The notes: generated by a model not told the origin, from the letters alone. A DNA stretch of 64,000 nt from Epiperipatus broadwayi (GCA_028023455.1 JAQFVV010000180.1:2480001-2544000); one strand, 5' to 3'; counted from the stretch's first letter, positions 24,477 to 36,975 are shown. Program-made: numbers and translations.

Positions 24477-25232
24477 GGAAACTCTAAAATACTTTATTCG
24501 CATATTATTTTTAATGCCAATTATTTCATTTATATTAAATTCATTCATTTTTTAACATTTTAGAAATCTTAAATCACTTTTCATTAGTTTACAACACTGG
24601 TACATACATTATTTTTTTCCATTGACAGTGTATCATCATCAATTTTTTGAATCTTTGATGGCAAATGTCAACCAATAAATCTTATTTTTCATTACATATG
24701 CCCTAATCAAAATAATTGTATAAAACTTCTCATTGACATTTGTATAATGACATTCATTCATTCCATCAATATTCACTTTCTGATTATATTTTTACTATAT
24801 ACTGAAAAATAGTAAATGTCATATATATTAATGTTTTTTGATGTCTTTTCAGTACTCCTTATTCATTGAATTATTGTTCAATTTTTATTATCTATAGTAA
24901 TCATATTTGCAATATTCATTCTCTATGATGGAGCTTTATTATCCATTTTTAAATTTATAGTGGCAGAGTTTATTTTCTAAATCTGGTTTAAATTAAGAAC
25001 TTTTGTTTTACATGGGTTTTCATCAAAATTGTTTAAACATCAATATTAACATTTGTATAATGACAAATCAAAGTCATTCCATTTTCATAATTGCTTTCAA
25101 TATTAATTTTCTGATAACATTTTTTTTAGTTTAATGAAAAAAAAAAGACTTTTACATTAATGTTTTTTGATTTTTGTTAACTTTATATTTGTCATCATAA
25201 TTATTCTTAACTGTTTTATATATAATTGACAG

Positions 25233-25263
25233 ATATAAATCTCCATTGAAAAGAAATGTCTAG
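25233..25263 (+). pseudogene. Microexon relic, 31 nt
   Basis: Acceptor TTGACAG, donor GTTGGA. The 31-nt length is 4 nt longer than its relatives and breaks frame. The end (GTCTAG then GTT) is class A. Confidence 0.35.
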
Positions 25264-25693
25264 GTTGGATTTAAATTATTCACTTTATAAATTCTTTTAA
25301 ATATCACTATTTTATTGTTATAGATATTATTCAGTACTCCACAATTCCTGGAAATTTTGTTCAACTTTTATTTTTTATAATTCTCATATTAGCAACATTT
25401 CTTCCCAATAATTATATTTTATCATCCATTTTTGGATATTTGACTGCTCAATTCATTTTCTAAATTCTTTTTAATAAAACATATGCCATTAAATAAGTAA
25501 TTCCTAATGACATAAACATTCCCATTTATGTTATACACAATTTTCAAAAATATTCATTTGTTGATTATACTTCTTTCAGAAACCTAAAAAATTATCAATG
25601 ACTTCTGTATTAGTATTTGTTTTGATAAATTTCTTGACATTATGTTTATCATTATATTTATATCAATGTTTATTTCTTATATATTATTGTCAG

Positions 25694-25720
25694 ATACAAC
25701 TACTGAAGGGATACGTACAG
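25694..25720 (+). CDS. Microexon, 27 nt, class B
   Basis: Acceptor TTGTCAG, donor GTAGGG. Encodes DTTTEGIRT, closely related to the ENIPT blocks downstream. Confidence 0.6.
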
Positions 25721-26161
25721 GTAGGGATTTATTTATTTATTATATAAATTAATTTTATTATCGACTATTTAAATCAGAAAGAGTTGATATATTTATCAAC
25801 AATTTTTTAAAAAATATTCTTCACATTTTATTACATACAATTCTCCTATTAATAATATTTTATTTTATTTATATTCCTTTTTCATTATCAATTGTTTGAT
25901 TTCTTGAAAATGGAATTCATTCTTTAAATATATTTTTCTTTATTCTAGATATGTCAAAACAAGTCTCTAACAGAAAAATTAACATATGTGATAGTGACAG
26001 ATTCATTCCTTAAATCTTTATCATCACACTTAAAATCCCTATTTACTTTTTTTTTCCTTTTTATGAAATATTTCTCATTTTATCTATATTAATATGTTTT
26101 GTTTTCTGTATGTTTATCATTACATTTATTTCAATGTTTATTTTTTATATATTTGTAATGG

Positions 26162-26184
26162 ATGCAACCACTTAGAGTGTCCAG
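26162..26184 (+). pseudogene. Class-C microexon relic, 23 nt
   Basis: The block resembles the class-C block at 49486 but the acceptor AG has become GG and an in-frame TAG is present. The donor GTAAGC is intact. Confidence 0.35.
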
Positions 26185-26497
26185 GTAAGCCTTCAATTAT
26201 TCACATTACAAATTATATTCAATTTTAAATTTATATTTATGTGATGCTCATTCATTTTGATATTGTTTAATTCTCCTCATCTTTTATTGTTAACAACACT
26301 CATACTAGCATTATTACATGTCATTTATAGTGTCTGTAATCAACTTTTGAATCTGACTGCAATTGAAAATCTGAGAAGCTTATTTATTTATTACATCACC
26401 AAACTTGTGTAAACACCAATATTGATATTTGTATAATGAAAGATCCATTCATTCCATCTTCATCTTTGCTTTCAATATCAATTTTTTGATTTGGAAG

Positions 26498-26524
26498 ATA
26501 CAAACACTGAAGAGAACTGTCTAG
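26498..26524 (+). pseudogene. Microexon with broken donor, 27 nt
   Basis: Acceptor GGAAG. Encodes DTNTEENCL. The donor is ATTAGA (GT to AT). Confidence 0.4.
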
Positions 26525-26955
26525 ATTAGACTGAAATTATTCACATTACAAATTATATTCAATTTTAAGTATTTTATTTAGGTGGTGTTTATCCATTATG
26601 GCACAATATTCAATGGGCCTCATTATTTATTATATATAACTCTCATATTAGCTTTATTTTTGGTCATTTATAGTGTTTGACATCAATTTTTGGATCTTTG
26701 AAATCAGATAAAAATCGGAAAATTTTATTCATATGTGACCTCACCAAAATTGTGTAAAACATTAACATTGACATTTGCATAATGACAGATCCATTCATTC
26801 CATTTTCATTATTGTGTTTAATATTAATTTTTGTATTACAATTTTTTTATATGCTGAAGAGTTAAATGATCTTTACATTCATGTTTTTTGATATCTTTGT
26901 TAACTTTATGTTTGTCATCATAATTATTCTGAATTTTTTTATATTTAATTGGCAG

Positions 26956-26982
26956 ATACAACCACTGTAACCAACTGACCAG
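26956..26982 (+). pseudogene. Microexon with in-frame stop, 27 nt
   Basis: Acceptor TTGGCAG and donor GTTGCA are intact, but phase 1 reading gives DTTTVTN, then TGA. Confidence 0.45.
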
Positions 26983-27408
26983 GTTGCACTTAAATTATTC
27001 ATTTTACAACTTATTTTAAATATCACTATTTCATTGTTGTATATTTCATTCAGTATTCCACAATTTCTCGAAATCTTGTTCAATGTTTGTTTTTTATAAT
27101 TCTTATATTAGCGATATTTATCCCAATGATTATCATTTATTATTCATTTTTGATTACATAGCTGCACAATTCATTTTCTAAATCGTTTTCAAATTAATGC
27201 CATCAAATAAATATTTTTTAATGACATAAGCATGTATATTTATGTTATGCACACTTAACAAAAATATTCATTTATTGGTTATACTTTTTTGAAAACTTTA
27301 AAAATTAACAATACCATCTGTATTAGTGTTTATTTTTTGATAAATTTCTTGATATTATGTTTATCATTATATTTATTTCAATGGCTATATCTTATATGTT
27401 ACTGGCAG

Positions 27409-27432
27409 ATACCACTGAAGAGAACTGTCCAT
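27409..27432 (+). CDS. Microexon, 24 nt
   Basis: Acceptor CTGGCAG, donor GTTAGC. Encodes DTTEENCP. It is one codon shorter than the others, so the loss keeps the frame. Confidence 0.5.
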
Positions 27433-27924
27433 GTTAGCCAATTTATTCATTTACAAATTATTTTAAATGCCACTATTTTATTGTTGTATATGCCATTCAC
27501 TACTTCACAATTTCTTAAAATGTTGTTCATCTTTTGCCTTTCATAATGCTCATATTAGCAATATTTATCACAATGTTTATCATTTATCATTCATTTTTGG
27601 TTACATAGCTGCACAATTCATTTTTTAAATCCGTTTTTAACTAATTTCATGCCAAAAAACATATAATATTTAATGATATGAACATGTATGTATATTTATG
27701 TTATGCACACTTTACAGAGATATTCATTTATTAGTTATACCTTTAGATAACTTTAAAATATTAACAATATCATTATAAATATTTCTTTTTAATAACTTAC
27801 TTAACATTACATCCATCATTAACCTTGCTAAAAGAAAAAAGTTGAAGAAAATGACGATAGAGGGAGATAATAAGCAAGTATAAACATTTTGAAAATTTTG
27901 TCAGTTGGGTTTTAAAAAGGAAAA

Positions 27925-30102
27925 TTGTCTATAAAAGTTACGAGAATTACGGTGAAAATTGCAAAAAAATCACTAAAGGCCGATAAATGCAATCTAAATG
28001 ACCGTATTTTAATTAAGAACAAAGTTATTTCAAAACAGGAAAATATAGATAAAATAGATAGAGAATTGGAAAATACTAATTTTCAATGTTTAACTTTTTT
28101 AGAAACTCAATCAGATAGTGAAATAATAAATTTTGAAAGTATAAACACTCGCAGCTTTAAAAAATCGCAGAATGGCGCTATTCAGAATACTAATAAAAAT
28201 ACGATTTATCTCTATCAAAAAAAAAAAAAATCAGTATAAGTGAAAAAAGTTTTGAATTATCTTCTAATGATGACAAACTAATTTCTCATGAAGTTGAAAA
28301 CATAAAAGCAAAGTCTAAAAGTTTTGACACTATCAAGAATATTACTGAAAAGCAACTTTATAACTTTAATTCTCAAATGCAACATTATACTTTCGATCGT
28401 TACAAAAATTTTGGAGATAGTAATACTAAAAACATAGAAATTGAATATTCGCAAAGTGATAAAACAATTCATAATAATGAAAAAGAACAAACATGGCCAA
28501 TAATAAGTACATCCTATGCAGAAATATTAACTAAAAAAATACTTCCTTCAGATAAGACACAATCTCATGTACTTTCAGATGAATACGAATTCTTAGAAAT
28601 AATAGATTTCAATCATGACATACACAAATCTAAATCAGAAATTATTCCTGAAATACAATATGATGATGAATCAGATTATAAATACACACAAACTTTAATA
28701 ATTCTGTTCCAGATATATTATTTAGATCCTTCACAAATTATACAAGTGACAAAACACTTATAATGGCAATTACCAATCATCAATTAAACCTTTTCAAATT
28801 TCCTATTGAAAGATTTTCAATAACGCTTGTGAAAAAAAAATTATGCTAGGAATAAATAGAATATTAAGCCACCCTAATGATAGATATATCATAGCTGAAT
28901 TCAAATCTAGGGAGAAAAAAATTCTTTCAAGAATACAATTAAAACTTTAGATGATAAATTTATCATATACATTGACAATAATAGACCGACAACTTTACAA
29001 GGAATTATTAAAAATTGCATACTAAATTTTAATAGTGATAAGTTGCAACCATTACTAGCTAACTATGGAAAAACTGATAGATTCAAGTACTAGTTTGATC
29101 ACAATTCCAAAGACCAAATTCTTGCAAATACAGCTTCTTTTACATTAACTCTCAAAAAAGGTGTATCTGCAATAGATATTCCCACTATTATTCATTCAAG
29201 AAGCTCACCAATGATATTATCATTTCGTGGCATTGTTCCACAATGTTTTTTTTATAAAGAACGGGTGCATCTTATTAAAGACTGTTATCCTAGAATCTAT
29301 AAGCATTGTGGAGTTAAAAGAAACAGAATGCACAAATGTCTCACACAACAACAAGCTTCCAAAGAAATAAATTTGATAACTAACAAGATTACTTAAAAAA
29401 ATCTCATGTATTTGGAAGGCTTTATGATTGAAATAAATAAAAATAGTTCTCAAATAATAGATTAAAATGTAAGTTCATGTCAGAGTCAGCAATACTTAAC
29501 AGATATGCATAAAAATGTAATAACACTCTTTTCTAAAAATTCTAAACTTAAAAATGAATTTAATAATCAGAATAGCAACTTATCTCATATATTATATAAA
29601 AACACTCTTTCAATAAATCACTCTCCAGCATCTAATATTTCTAATGCAGAGTTAGAAACATATAAATAAAATACAACACAACAAAATGAGATTCATACTA
29701 ATATTAGAAAAAAAGAAACGATTCCATCAGAAATATTTGAACAATGTGCTTCAAATCAAAAGAGTGACAATAACTCAGAAAGTACGTTAAATGAAAACAA
29801 CATCTATTTAAGTCAAAATAACACAAAAAATAATAACAAGGGACAAAACAAAGAAAATGAAAAAACATGATCAACTCAGTGGACCGAGTTCAGATGATGA
29901 AATAACAAATAACAAAATCTCTGTAGATACATTTTTAGATCTTGAAAATCAAACTCAAATAGAAAATGCAAACAAAAGAAGGAAAGGTGGAATTACAAAT
30001 CTGATCAATGACCAAAATATACAGCAGAAATCCCAGTCAAAGATAGACTCTACAAAAGACATTGAAGAGTCACTACAGTTTACATTTGATCAATCCTCAT
30101 AA
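27925..30102 (+). pseudogene. LINE ORF1 (gag-like) remnant
   Basis: A K/N/S-rich protein broken into frames 27925-28239, 28377-28763, 29211-29396 and 29857-30102. WPIISTSYAEIL occurs near 28495. Near 29240-29340, CFFYKERVHLIKDC is a CX2CX4HX4C zinc knuckle with the second Cys changed to Tyr, followed by a second Cys/His cluster (HCGVKRNRMHKC). Such knuckles are usual in LINE ORF1 proteins. Poly-A frameshift near 28220. Confidence 0.6.
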
Positions 30103-30191
30103 ATGATTCAAGTTTTTAATTTTAGTGATTGTAAGAAGACATCTTCTTAATAAAGTCTGCATTTTTCAGTCTATAAATTAACTATATTAAA

Positions 30192-30591
30192 ATGTCTCTC
30201 AAATTTTATCAAAATTTTACTTCTTTCAAAATTAAGACAAGTAGATACAAAACTAACAATTCCTATATCAAAATTATTGCTGCAAATGTAAGAGACATCA
30301 ATTTGATAAAAAAAGTACATGCTATTAAAAATTGGCTTGAGATGCAATCTCCTAAATTTTTCTTATGGTTGAAACAAAAATTCACAGCTCATCAAACTAT
30401 ATGATACATCTACTTTTAGAAAATTTTGGTTATCTAAAATTCTCTATTGCTGCCACAGCTTCAGGCAGTATTGATATAATTATTAATAAAAATTTGCCTC
30501 CATCATCCTTCAAAATTATATACATTGATAACAATATACTAATTATAATGTTCGTCTATAATAATTTTGCATTTAACTTGGCTTTCGTATA
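30192..30591 (+). pseudogene. LINE ORF2 start (endonuclease N-terminus)
   Basis: Reads IKIIAANVRDINLIKKVHAI, then after a shift VETKIHS, then GSIDIIINKN. This aligns with the minus-strand LINE at 40.05 kb (IAGVNVRGINSLTRLHAI, GETKYH, GVGILINNK). It is the first third of an EEP-type endonuclease, truncated by the next insertion. Confidence 0.65.
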
Positions 30592-31023
30592 CATCACATG
30601 ATCACCATTTAAACAAGGCAAAACTATCTCCATACAGTAGTGCCACCCTGTGCCAATCAGAGTAAGCAATGGATGCCAGAAGGCTTGTGCATAAAATACC
30701 TATCTAGTGACTACTCATCCAATATCTCCAGACTAGTTTCTGGCTTGTGGCCATCATCAGTGAGGAGCCATGGATCTGAGAGCACTGCACCTAGATCTTA
30801 GGATCTAATGCAACCTTCCAGCAACCACTTTTTATCTCCACTTCACTACAAAACTATGAGAATGAAATTTAAAACACAATTGTATTTTCAATCTAAGCTC
30901 AATACTTATATAGTCATATGGGTCTGAACTCAATTCAGTATCCATACATTTTGATGGCTATGGCTCTTTAACAACCATAGCCACCACTATCCTATTAGGC
31001 AAGATTGGTGTTAAACCACTAAA
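30592..31023 (-). mobile_element. Hammerhead-bearing repeat, direct tandem copy 1
   Basis: Starts CATCACATGATCACC and runs to the same string at 31024. Relative to the next copy it lacks about 23 nt near its start, so the true monomer is about 455 nt, which is the distance between the two hammerhead motifs. Ribozyme sense is minus. Confidence 0.75.
30726..30765 (-). ncRNA. Hammerhead ribozyme-like motif, copy 4
   Basis: Minus strand: CCTCA, CTGATGA, stem II TGGC/GCCA (4 bp) around CACAA, GAAAC, TA, GTC, TGGAG. Core intact. One C-A mismatch in stem I. Confidence 0.65.
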
Positions 31024-31390
31024 CATCACATGATCACTATCTCATACTAGCACATAATTGTTATTAAACAAGGCAAAACTCTCTCCATACAGTAGTGCTA
31101 CCCTGTGCCAATCTGAGTAATCAATGGATGCCAGCAGTCTTGGGCATAAAATCCCTATCTAGTGCCTACTCATCCAATATCCCCAGACTAGTTTCTGGCT
31201 TGTGGCCATCGTCAGTGAGGAGCCTTGGATCTGAGAGGACTGCACCTAGATCTTAGGATCTAATGCAATCCTCCAGCAACCACCTTTCATTCTCCACTTC
31301 ACTACAAAACTATGAGAATGAAATTGAAAACTCAATTATATTTCAATCTAAGCTCAATAGCTTATACAGTCATATGGGTCTGAACTGAGC
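31024..31390 (-). mobile_element. Hammerhead-bearing repeat, direct tandem copy 2
   Basis: Same orientation as copy 1 and directly joined to it. It ends short, near GGTCTGAACTGAG, where a PLE-like tail begins. Confidence 0.7.
31181..31220 (-). ncRNA. Hammerhead ribozyme-like motif, copy 5 (best fold)
   Basis: Minus strand: CCTCA, CTGACGA, TGGC, CACAA, GCCA, GAAAC, TA, GTC, TGGGG. Stem I forms 5 pairs (one G-U) and stem II 4 pairs. Conserved C3-U4-G5-A6, G8-A9, G12-A13-A14 and the GUC cleavage triplet are all present. Position 7 is C, a variable position. Stem III is minimal. Confidence 0.7.
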
Positions 31391-31840
31391 TTAGAAGCAC
31401 ATGCGAGAGGTTTTCAGCCTTTCACTTAGACGAGTAATTTTGTAATGTAAAAAAATAATTTGTAATGTAGAAAAGGTTAATAGTTAATAATAAAATATTT
31501 AATAAAAATAAGAAAAGGTTAGAAGTTGATTAAATATATAATTAAAAAGACAATAATATGTATTAAATAGTAGAATAAAAAAACAAAGTTTTTTTAAATT
31601 ATAATAAATATTTTTTAAGAATAAAATAAATGTAAATAGAAGTAATTACGAGTAAAGTAATAAAATTGAGAAATTATTATTATTGTTTATAATGGTCAGG
31701 TTAAAATGTAAGTTTTTTTAATTTGTGTATTTAATTATGTGTATAAAATGTATTAATTGTATAATTATATACTTGAATAATGTAGCTCTGATTATGGTTG
31801 CAGGACAGTCAAAAGTGTTAGAATAAAGTTTTCATATAAA
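31391..31840 (+). mobile_element. Possible PLE 3' tail
   Basis: A/T-rich tail in the style of the PLE tails at 5.7-6.0 and 61.0 kb. It ends with a degenerate hammerhead-like core near 31787-31820 (CTGATTA, GCAGGACAGTC, AAAAG). No coding part. Confidence 0.35.
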
Positions 31841-32985
31841 AAATTGGGTAAACATGCACTTACCAAGTCATGACAAAATTCGAATTTTTTTTTTGAAGTT
31901 CAAATCTTTTACGCCAGAGTATTTCTTGTCGAATTATTTAAAAATTTGTTGTGAAATATCAAATACATGGCGGCATAAAATTATATAAAAAAATGATTAA
32001 TAACAAATAATTATATTATAATAAATAATTTATTAAAATAATAACATATTTATCCTACCAACATTCATAATTACTGTCCATTGTAGTTTTCGCTTTTTTA
32101 CAAATGATAAAATTCGCAAAGAAAATTTTTGTAGGTATAATTGGAATAAAATAAAGTATGAAATTTTCCTGTAGGTAAGATTGGAATAAAGTAAAGAGTG
32201 AAATTGTTTTCCATCATTTTTCTTCTTCTTTTTTTTCATATGTCATAGCGTCGGCCGGGAAGCGAAACCGGTAATCCGGGACAACTGCTTGTAAGGCAAA
32301 TTGTTACTTTGTCTTGGCGCACTTTTACAAGTTTTTCAAAGTTGAAAGATGTAGCTTTCTAAGAGTTTTTCAGTCCATAAAATGAATCCTGTAAATGATA
32401 ATGTAGTTGTAGTGCCAGAGAATGAAATGTTACATGTTGCAGATATTCGCACAGAAAATTGGACTTCGTTGCTTTGATGGATGAACTTCGAACTTTGGAG
32501 TTAGCAATAAAATGATTAGCAAGGAGGTGCCTGCTTAAGAAGTATCCTATGCCAGCATTGCAGTGTGCAGTGTTCTCTTACCAGATAGCAAGAATGCGAA
32601 GATGATCACAGGTACCAAATGCAGATTATGTCACCACCTTGTATCCATCAGAAAGGGCTCTTTTTTAAAAAAAGCCATTTGTCTTTAAAGACAATTATGC
32701 TTATAACTTATCATTGGTCACATAATTTGCCAGTGTTTTATTGCTCACAATGGACAGTAATTATGAATGTTGGTAGAATAAATATGTTGTTATTATTTTT
32801 TATAATATGATTATTTGTTATTAATTATTTTTTTATAATATAATTTTATGCCATGGTGTATTTGATATTTCACAACAAATTATTAAATAATTTGACAAGA
32901 AGCACTCTGTGAAAAAGGTTTGAACTTAAAAAAAAAAAAATGAATTTTGTCGTGACCTAGTAAGTTCATGTTTACCAAAAATTGT
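31841..32985. mobile_element. Element with ~235-nt terminal inverted repeats
   Basis: The left end starts with GGTAAACATG and the right end is its complement. Arms 31841-32100 and 32735-32985 match almost throughout, including CCAACATTCATAATTACTGT. The middle (32100-32735) is unique, partly GC-richer, and has no credible transposase frame. Long-TIR non-autonomous DNA element is the simplest reading. Confidence 0.7.
32245..32325 (-). other. tRNA-like GC-rich remnant
   Basis: On the minus strand TGCCTTACAAGCA can form an anticodon arm (loop CTTACAA, anticodon TAC). It is followed by CCGGTTTCGCTTCCCGG, a possible T-arm close to the B-box consensus. No clean acceptor or D-arm, and the spacing is wrong for a working tRNA. 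May be a SINE or decayed tRNA piece inside the inverted-repeat element. Confidence 0.25.
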
Positions 32986-33311
32986 ATTCTTAAAGTGTTT
33001 AAGGAAGTTATAAATGATATGATATATAGTGTTTGTAATCAACTATTGAATCTTTGACTGCAATTGCAAATCTGAGAATCTTATTTATTTATCACATCTC
33101 CAAAATGGTGTAAAACACCAACATTGACATTTGTATAATGAAAGATCCATACATTCCATCCTCATTTTTGCTTTCAATATAAATTTCTTATTAATTTTTT
33201 TTTAGTATCAGAAAAAATTCAAATAACTTTTACATTAATGCTTATTGGTATCTTGGTTAACCTTATGCTTGTCATCAAAATTATTCTTAAGTTTTTATAT
33301 ATTATTTACAG

Positions 33312-33338
33312 ATACAACAATGAAAAAGACCTGTCTAA
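33312..33338 (+). CDS. Microexon, 27 nt, class A
   Basis: Acceptor TTTACAG, donor GTTAGA. Encodes DTTMKKTCL. Phase 1-1. Confidence 0.55.
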
Positions 33339-33742
33339 GTTAGATTTAAATTGTTTACTTTACAAAGTATTTTAAATATAACTATATTATTGTTGTGGGT
33401 TTCATTCAATATGACACAATATTTGAAATCTTATTCAACTTTTATTTTTTGTATTTCATATTAGCAATATTTTTTCCCAATGATTATCTTCTATCATCCA
33501 TTTTTGGATACACAGTTGCACATCTATTTTTTACTAAATTTATGCCAACCAACAATTAATTTTTAATGACTTAATCATTTATATTTATGTTATGCACACA
33601 TCACAAAATATTAATCTATTGATCATTCAGAACTCTAAAAATTTAATAATGATATATATATATTAGTATGTTTTTGATAAATTTGTTGACATATTTATCA
33701 TTAACTTTATTTTAATGTTTATTTCATATATATTACTGACAG

Positions 33743-33769
33743 AAACAACCACTGAAAATATACTTACAG
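33743..33769 (+). CDS. Microexon, 27 nt, class B
   Basis: Acceptor ACTGACAG, donor GTAGGG. Encodes ETTTENILT. Phase 1-1. Confidence 0.6.
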
Positions 33770-34129
33770 GTAGGGATTAATTTAGATACTCTTTAAATTA
33801 ATTATTTACAATATTTTATTGCATTAACATTTTATTTATCAAATATTGTTTGATTTCTTGAGTATAGTATTCATTCTTTAAATCTATTTTTCTTTACTCT
33901 ATGTATATCAAAACAATTCTTTCTAATATCAATATTAACCTTTGTAATAATGATAGATTCATTCCTTAAATATTTATCATCAAACTTAAAACTCTATTTA
34001 ATTTTTAATTATGTTCATTTCTGTTTTTAAAAATATTGCTTATTTAATATAGGTTAATATTTTTTGATTTTTTTTGTCTGTTTATCATTACATTTATATC
34101 AATATTTATTTTTTATGTATATGAAATGG

Positions 34130-34152
34130 ATGCAACCACTCAGAATCTCCAG
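34130..34152 (+). pseudogene. Class-C block, 23 nt, acceptor lost
   Basis: Preceded by AATGG instead of AATAG. Donor GTACAT. If spliced it would encode DATTQNLQ but shift the frame. The same defect recurs in the class-C blocks at 41342, 43334, 45584 and 47590. Confidence 0.35.
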
Positions 34153-34481
34153 GTACATCATCAACTATTCACATTGCAAATTGATTTAATTTTAAAAATT
34201 TCATTTATCTGCTGTTCATTCATTTTGATACATTTGTAAATGTACCTCATCTTTTATTGTTTACAAGACCTACACTAACATTATGATTTGTCATATATAA
34301 TGTTTGTCATCAAATTCTGCATCTTTATTTCAGATGAAAAACTGAAAATTTTATTTATTTATCACATATATGTAAAACACCAACATTGACATATCTATAA
34401 TGAAAAATCCATGTGCTCCATTTTCATAATTGCTTTTTTTAGTATGCTAACAAATTTAAATGACATTTACTTTAATATTTA

Positions 34482-35226
34482 CTAAAACAGGCAGAACTCT
34501 CCATGCAGTAGTGCCACTCACTGCAAGCCAGAATAATCAATGGATGCCAGAAGCCTTGTGCATAAAATCCCTATCTAATGCCTACTCATCCAATATCTTC
34601 AGACTAGTTTCTGGCTTGTGGCCTTTGTCAGTGAGGAGCTTCGGATATGAGAGCATTGCAAACTAAATCTTAGGATCTAATGCAACCCTACAGCAGCCAC
34701 CTTTTATCTCTACTTAACTTCAAAACTATGATATTGAAATTGAAAACATTAATATTTTGAATGTAAGCTCATTAGCTTATATAGGTCTGAATGCAGTTTA
34801 TTACCATATATTTTACATTATGGTTATTAAAGAACCAAAGACATGAAAATGTATGGGTACAAAATTGAGTTCAGACCTATATAATTATATAAGCTAATGA
34901 GCTTAGATTGAAAATATTGTGTTTTCAATTTTATTCTCATAGTTTTGTAGTTAAGTAGAGATAAAAGATAGTGGCTGGAGAGTTGCCTCAGATCCTAAGA
35001 TCTAGGTGCAGTGCTCTCAGGTCCAAGGCTACTCACTGATGAATGCTAGAAGCCAGAAACTAGTCTGGGAATACTTGATGAGTAGGAAATAGATAGTTAT
35101 TTTATGTACAAGCCTTCTGGAATCCATTGATTACTCTGGCTTGCACTGACTGGCACTACAGTATGGAGAGTTTCACCTGCTTTAATAACACTTATCAGCA
35201 AGCATAAGAAATGATGACCATGTGAT
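34482..35226. mobile_element. Inverted dimer of the hammerhead repeat
   Basis: Left arm minus sense, right arm plus sense, meeting near 34805-34830. Flanked by ACTTTAATATTTA (34469-34481) and ACTTTAATGTTTA (35227-35239), a 13-bp target duplication with one mismatch. Hammerhead motifs at about 34592-34633 (minus; G8 mutated) and 35031-35070 (plus; stem II damaged) look inactive. Confidence 0.75.
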
Positions 35227-35308
35227 ACTTTAATGTTTATTGAAATCTTTGTTAACCTATGTTTGTCATCTTAATTATTCTTATAAGTTTTTTATATATT
35301 ATTTACAG

Positions 35309-35335
35309 ATACAACAACTAAAAAGACCTGTCTAG
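35309..35335 (+). pseudogene. Class-A microexon, donor lost
   Basis: Encodes DTTTKKTCL. Acceptor TTTACAG is intact, but the donor is ATTAGA. Confidence 0.45.
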
Positions 35336-35743
35336 ATTAGATTTAAATTATTTACTTTACAAATTATTTTAAATATAACTATATTATTGTTGTGGGTATT
35401 ATTCAATATGCCACAATATTTGAAATCTATTTCAACTTTTATTTTTTATAATTCTCATATTAGCAATACTTTTTCCCAATGACTATCTTCTATCATCCAT
35501 TTTTGGATACACAGTTGCACATCCCTCTTTTACTAATTTTATGCCAACCAACAATTAATTTTTAATGACTTAATCATTTGTATTTATGTTATACACACAC
35601 CACAAAAATATTAATTCATTGATCATTCAGAACTCTAAAAATTTAATAATGATATCTGTATTAGTATGTTTTTGATAAATTTGTTGATATTATGTTTATC
35701 ATTATCATTAATTTAATGTTTATTTCCTATATAGTACTGACAG

Positions 35744-35770
35744 AAACAACCACTGAAAATATACCTACAG
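35744..35770 (+). CDS. Microexon, 27 nt, class B
   Basis: Acceptor ACTGACAG, donor GTAAGG (the closest to consensus among class B). Encodes ETTTENIPT. Confidence 0.6.
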
Positions 35771-36331
35771 GTAAGGATTAATTTATTTACTGTTTAAATT
35801 AATTATTTACAATATTTTATTGCATTTACATTCTATTTATCAAATATTGTTTGATTTTTTGAGTATAGTATTCATTCCTTAAATCTATTTTTTTTACTCC
35901 ATGTATGTCAAATCCATTGGTTCTAACATCAATATTAACCTTTGTGATAATGATAAATACATTACTTAAATATTTATCATCACACTTAAAACTCTATTTA
36001 ATTTTTAATTACGTTCATTTCTGTTAGCGAAAATATTGCTTATTTAATCTGTGTTAATATTTTTTTGTTTTCTCTATTTTTATCATTACATTTATATCAA
36101 TATTTATTTTTTATTTACTTTGAATGGATGCAACCATCATATATGATGTTTGTTATAAAATTCTGAATCTTTATTTCAGATGAAAATCTGAAAATTTTAT
36201 TTATTTATTACATATATGTAAAACACCAATATTGAGATATCTATAATGACAAATCCATATGTTTCATTTTTATAATTGCTTTTTTTAGTATGCTAATCAA
36301 TTTAAATGACATTTACTTTAATATTTATTAA

Positions 36332-36668
36332 AACAGGCAAAACTCTCCATGCAGTAATGCCACTCACTGCAAGCCAGATTAATCAATGGATGACAGCAGT
36401 TTTGTGCATAAAATCTCTACCTAATGCCTATTCATCCAATATCACCTGACTAGTTACTGGTTTGTGGCCTTCGTCAGTGAGGAGCCTTGGATATGAGAGC
36501 ATTGCACCTAAATCTTAGGATTTAATGCAACCCTACAGCAGCCACCTTTTATCTCTAATTAACTTCAAAATTATGATAAAAATTGAAAAGACATTAATAT
36601 TTTCAGTCTAAGCTCATTAGCTTACATAGTCGTATAGGTCTGAACTCAGTTCATTACCATATTTACAT
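36332..36668 (-). mobile_element. Hammerhead repeat, left arm of a split inverted dimer
   Basis: Matches left arms of the other dimers up to ACCATATTTACATTA, where a LINE begins. The partner arm resumes at 40050. The hammerhead motif near 36440-36480 has GTAAC in place of GAAAC. Confidence 0.75.
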
Positions 36669-36975
36669 TAGTTTTAAAAGAATTTTATTTAGGGAGAATA
36701 TTGGTTTTTTAATACATTAACTTTTTATAGTACATTGACTAAATAAGAGTCTATAATGTCACTACTGGGTTGGTAGTGGATGATTTATGGAAATATTAAT
36801 CCAGGGTATGGAATAAATCCTGTGGTTTATAGATTGTTGTCATAAGTTATCTGGAAATGTATTGGGCTTTGGAATTTGGAATAGATTCCAGGTTTCTTCA
36901 AATAAAAATTTGGAGGAAAGGGTCATGTCTTTATTTTTGATTTTGTTTAAGAGAGAAATGAATAGACTGTTTGGG

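Larger units (their letters stand above)
27840..30591 (+). mobile_element. Tx1/L1-like LINE, 5' part with two ORFs
   Basis: Carries an ORF1 remnant and the start of ORF2, and is cut at about 30592 by a hammerhead repeat. The endonuclease start is homologous to that of the LINE at 36.7-40.0 kb, so both belong to one family and together show most of its layout. Confidence 0.7.

Noticed and set aside
32245-32325. A functional tRNA-Val gene
   Set aside because: Only anticodon-like and T-arm-like pieces are present. Acceptor and D-arm are missing and the variable region is too long.
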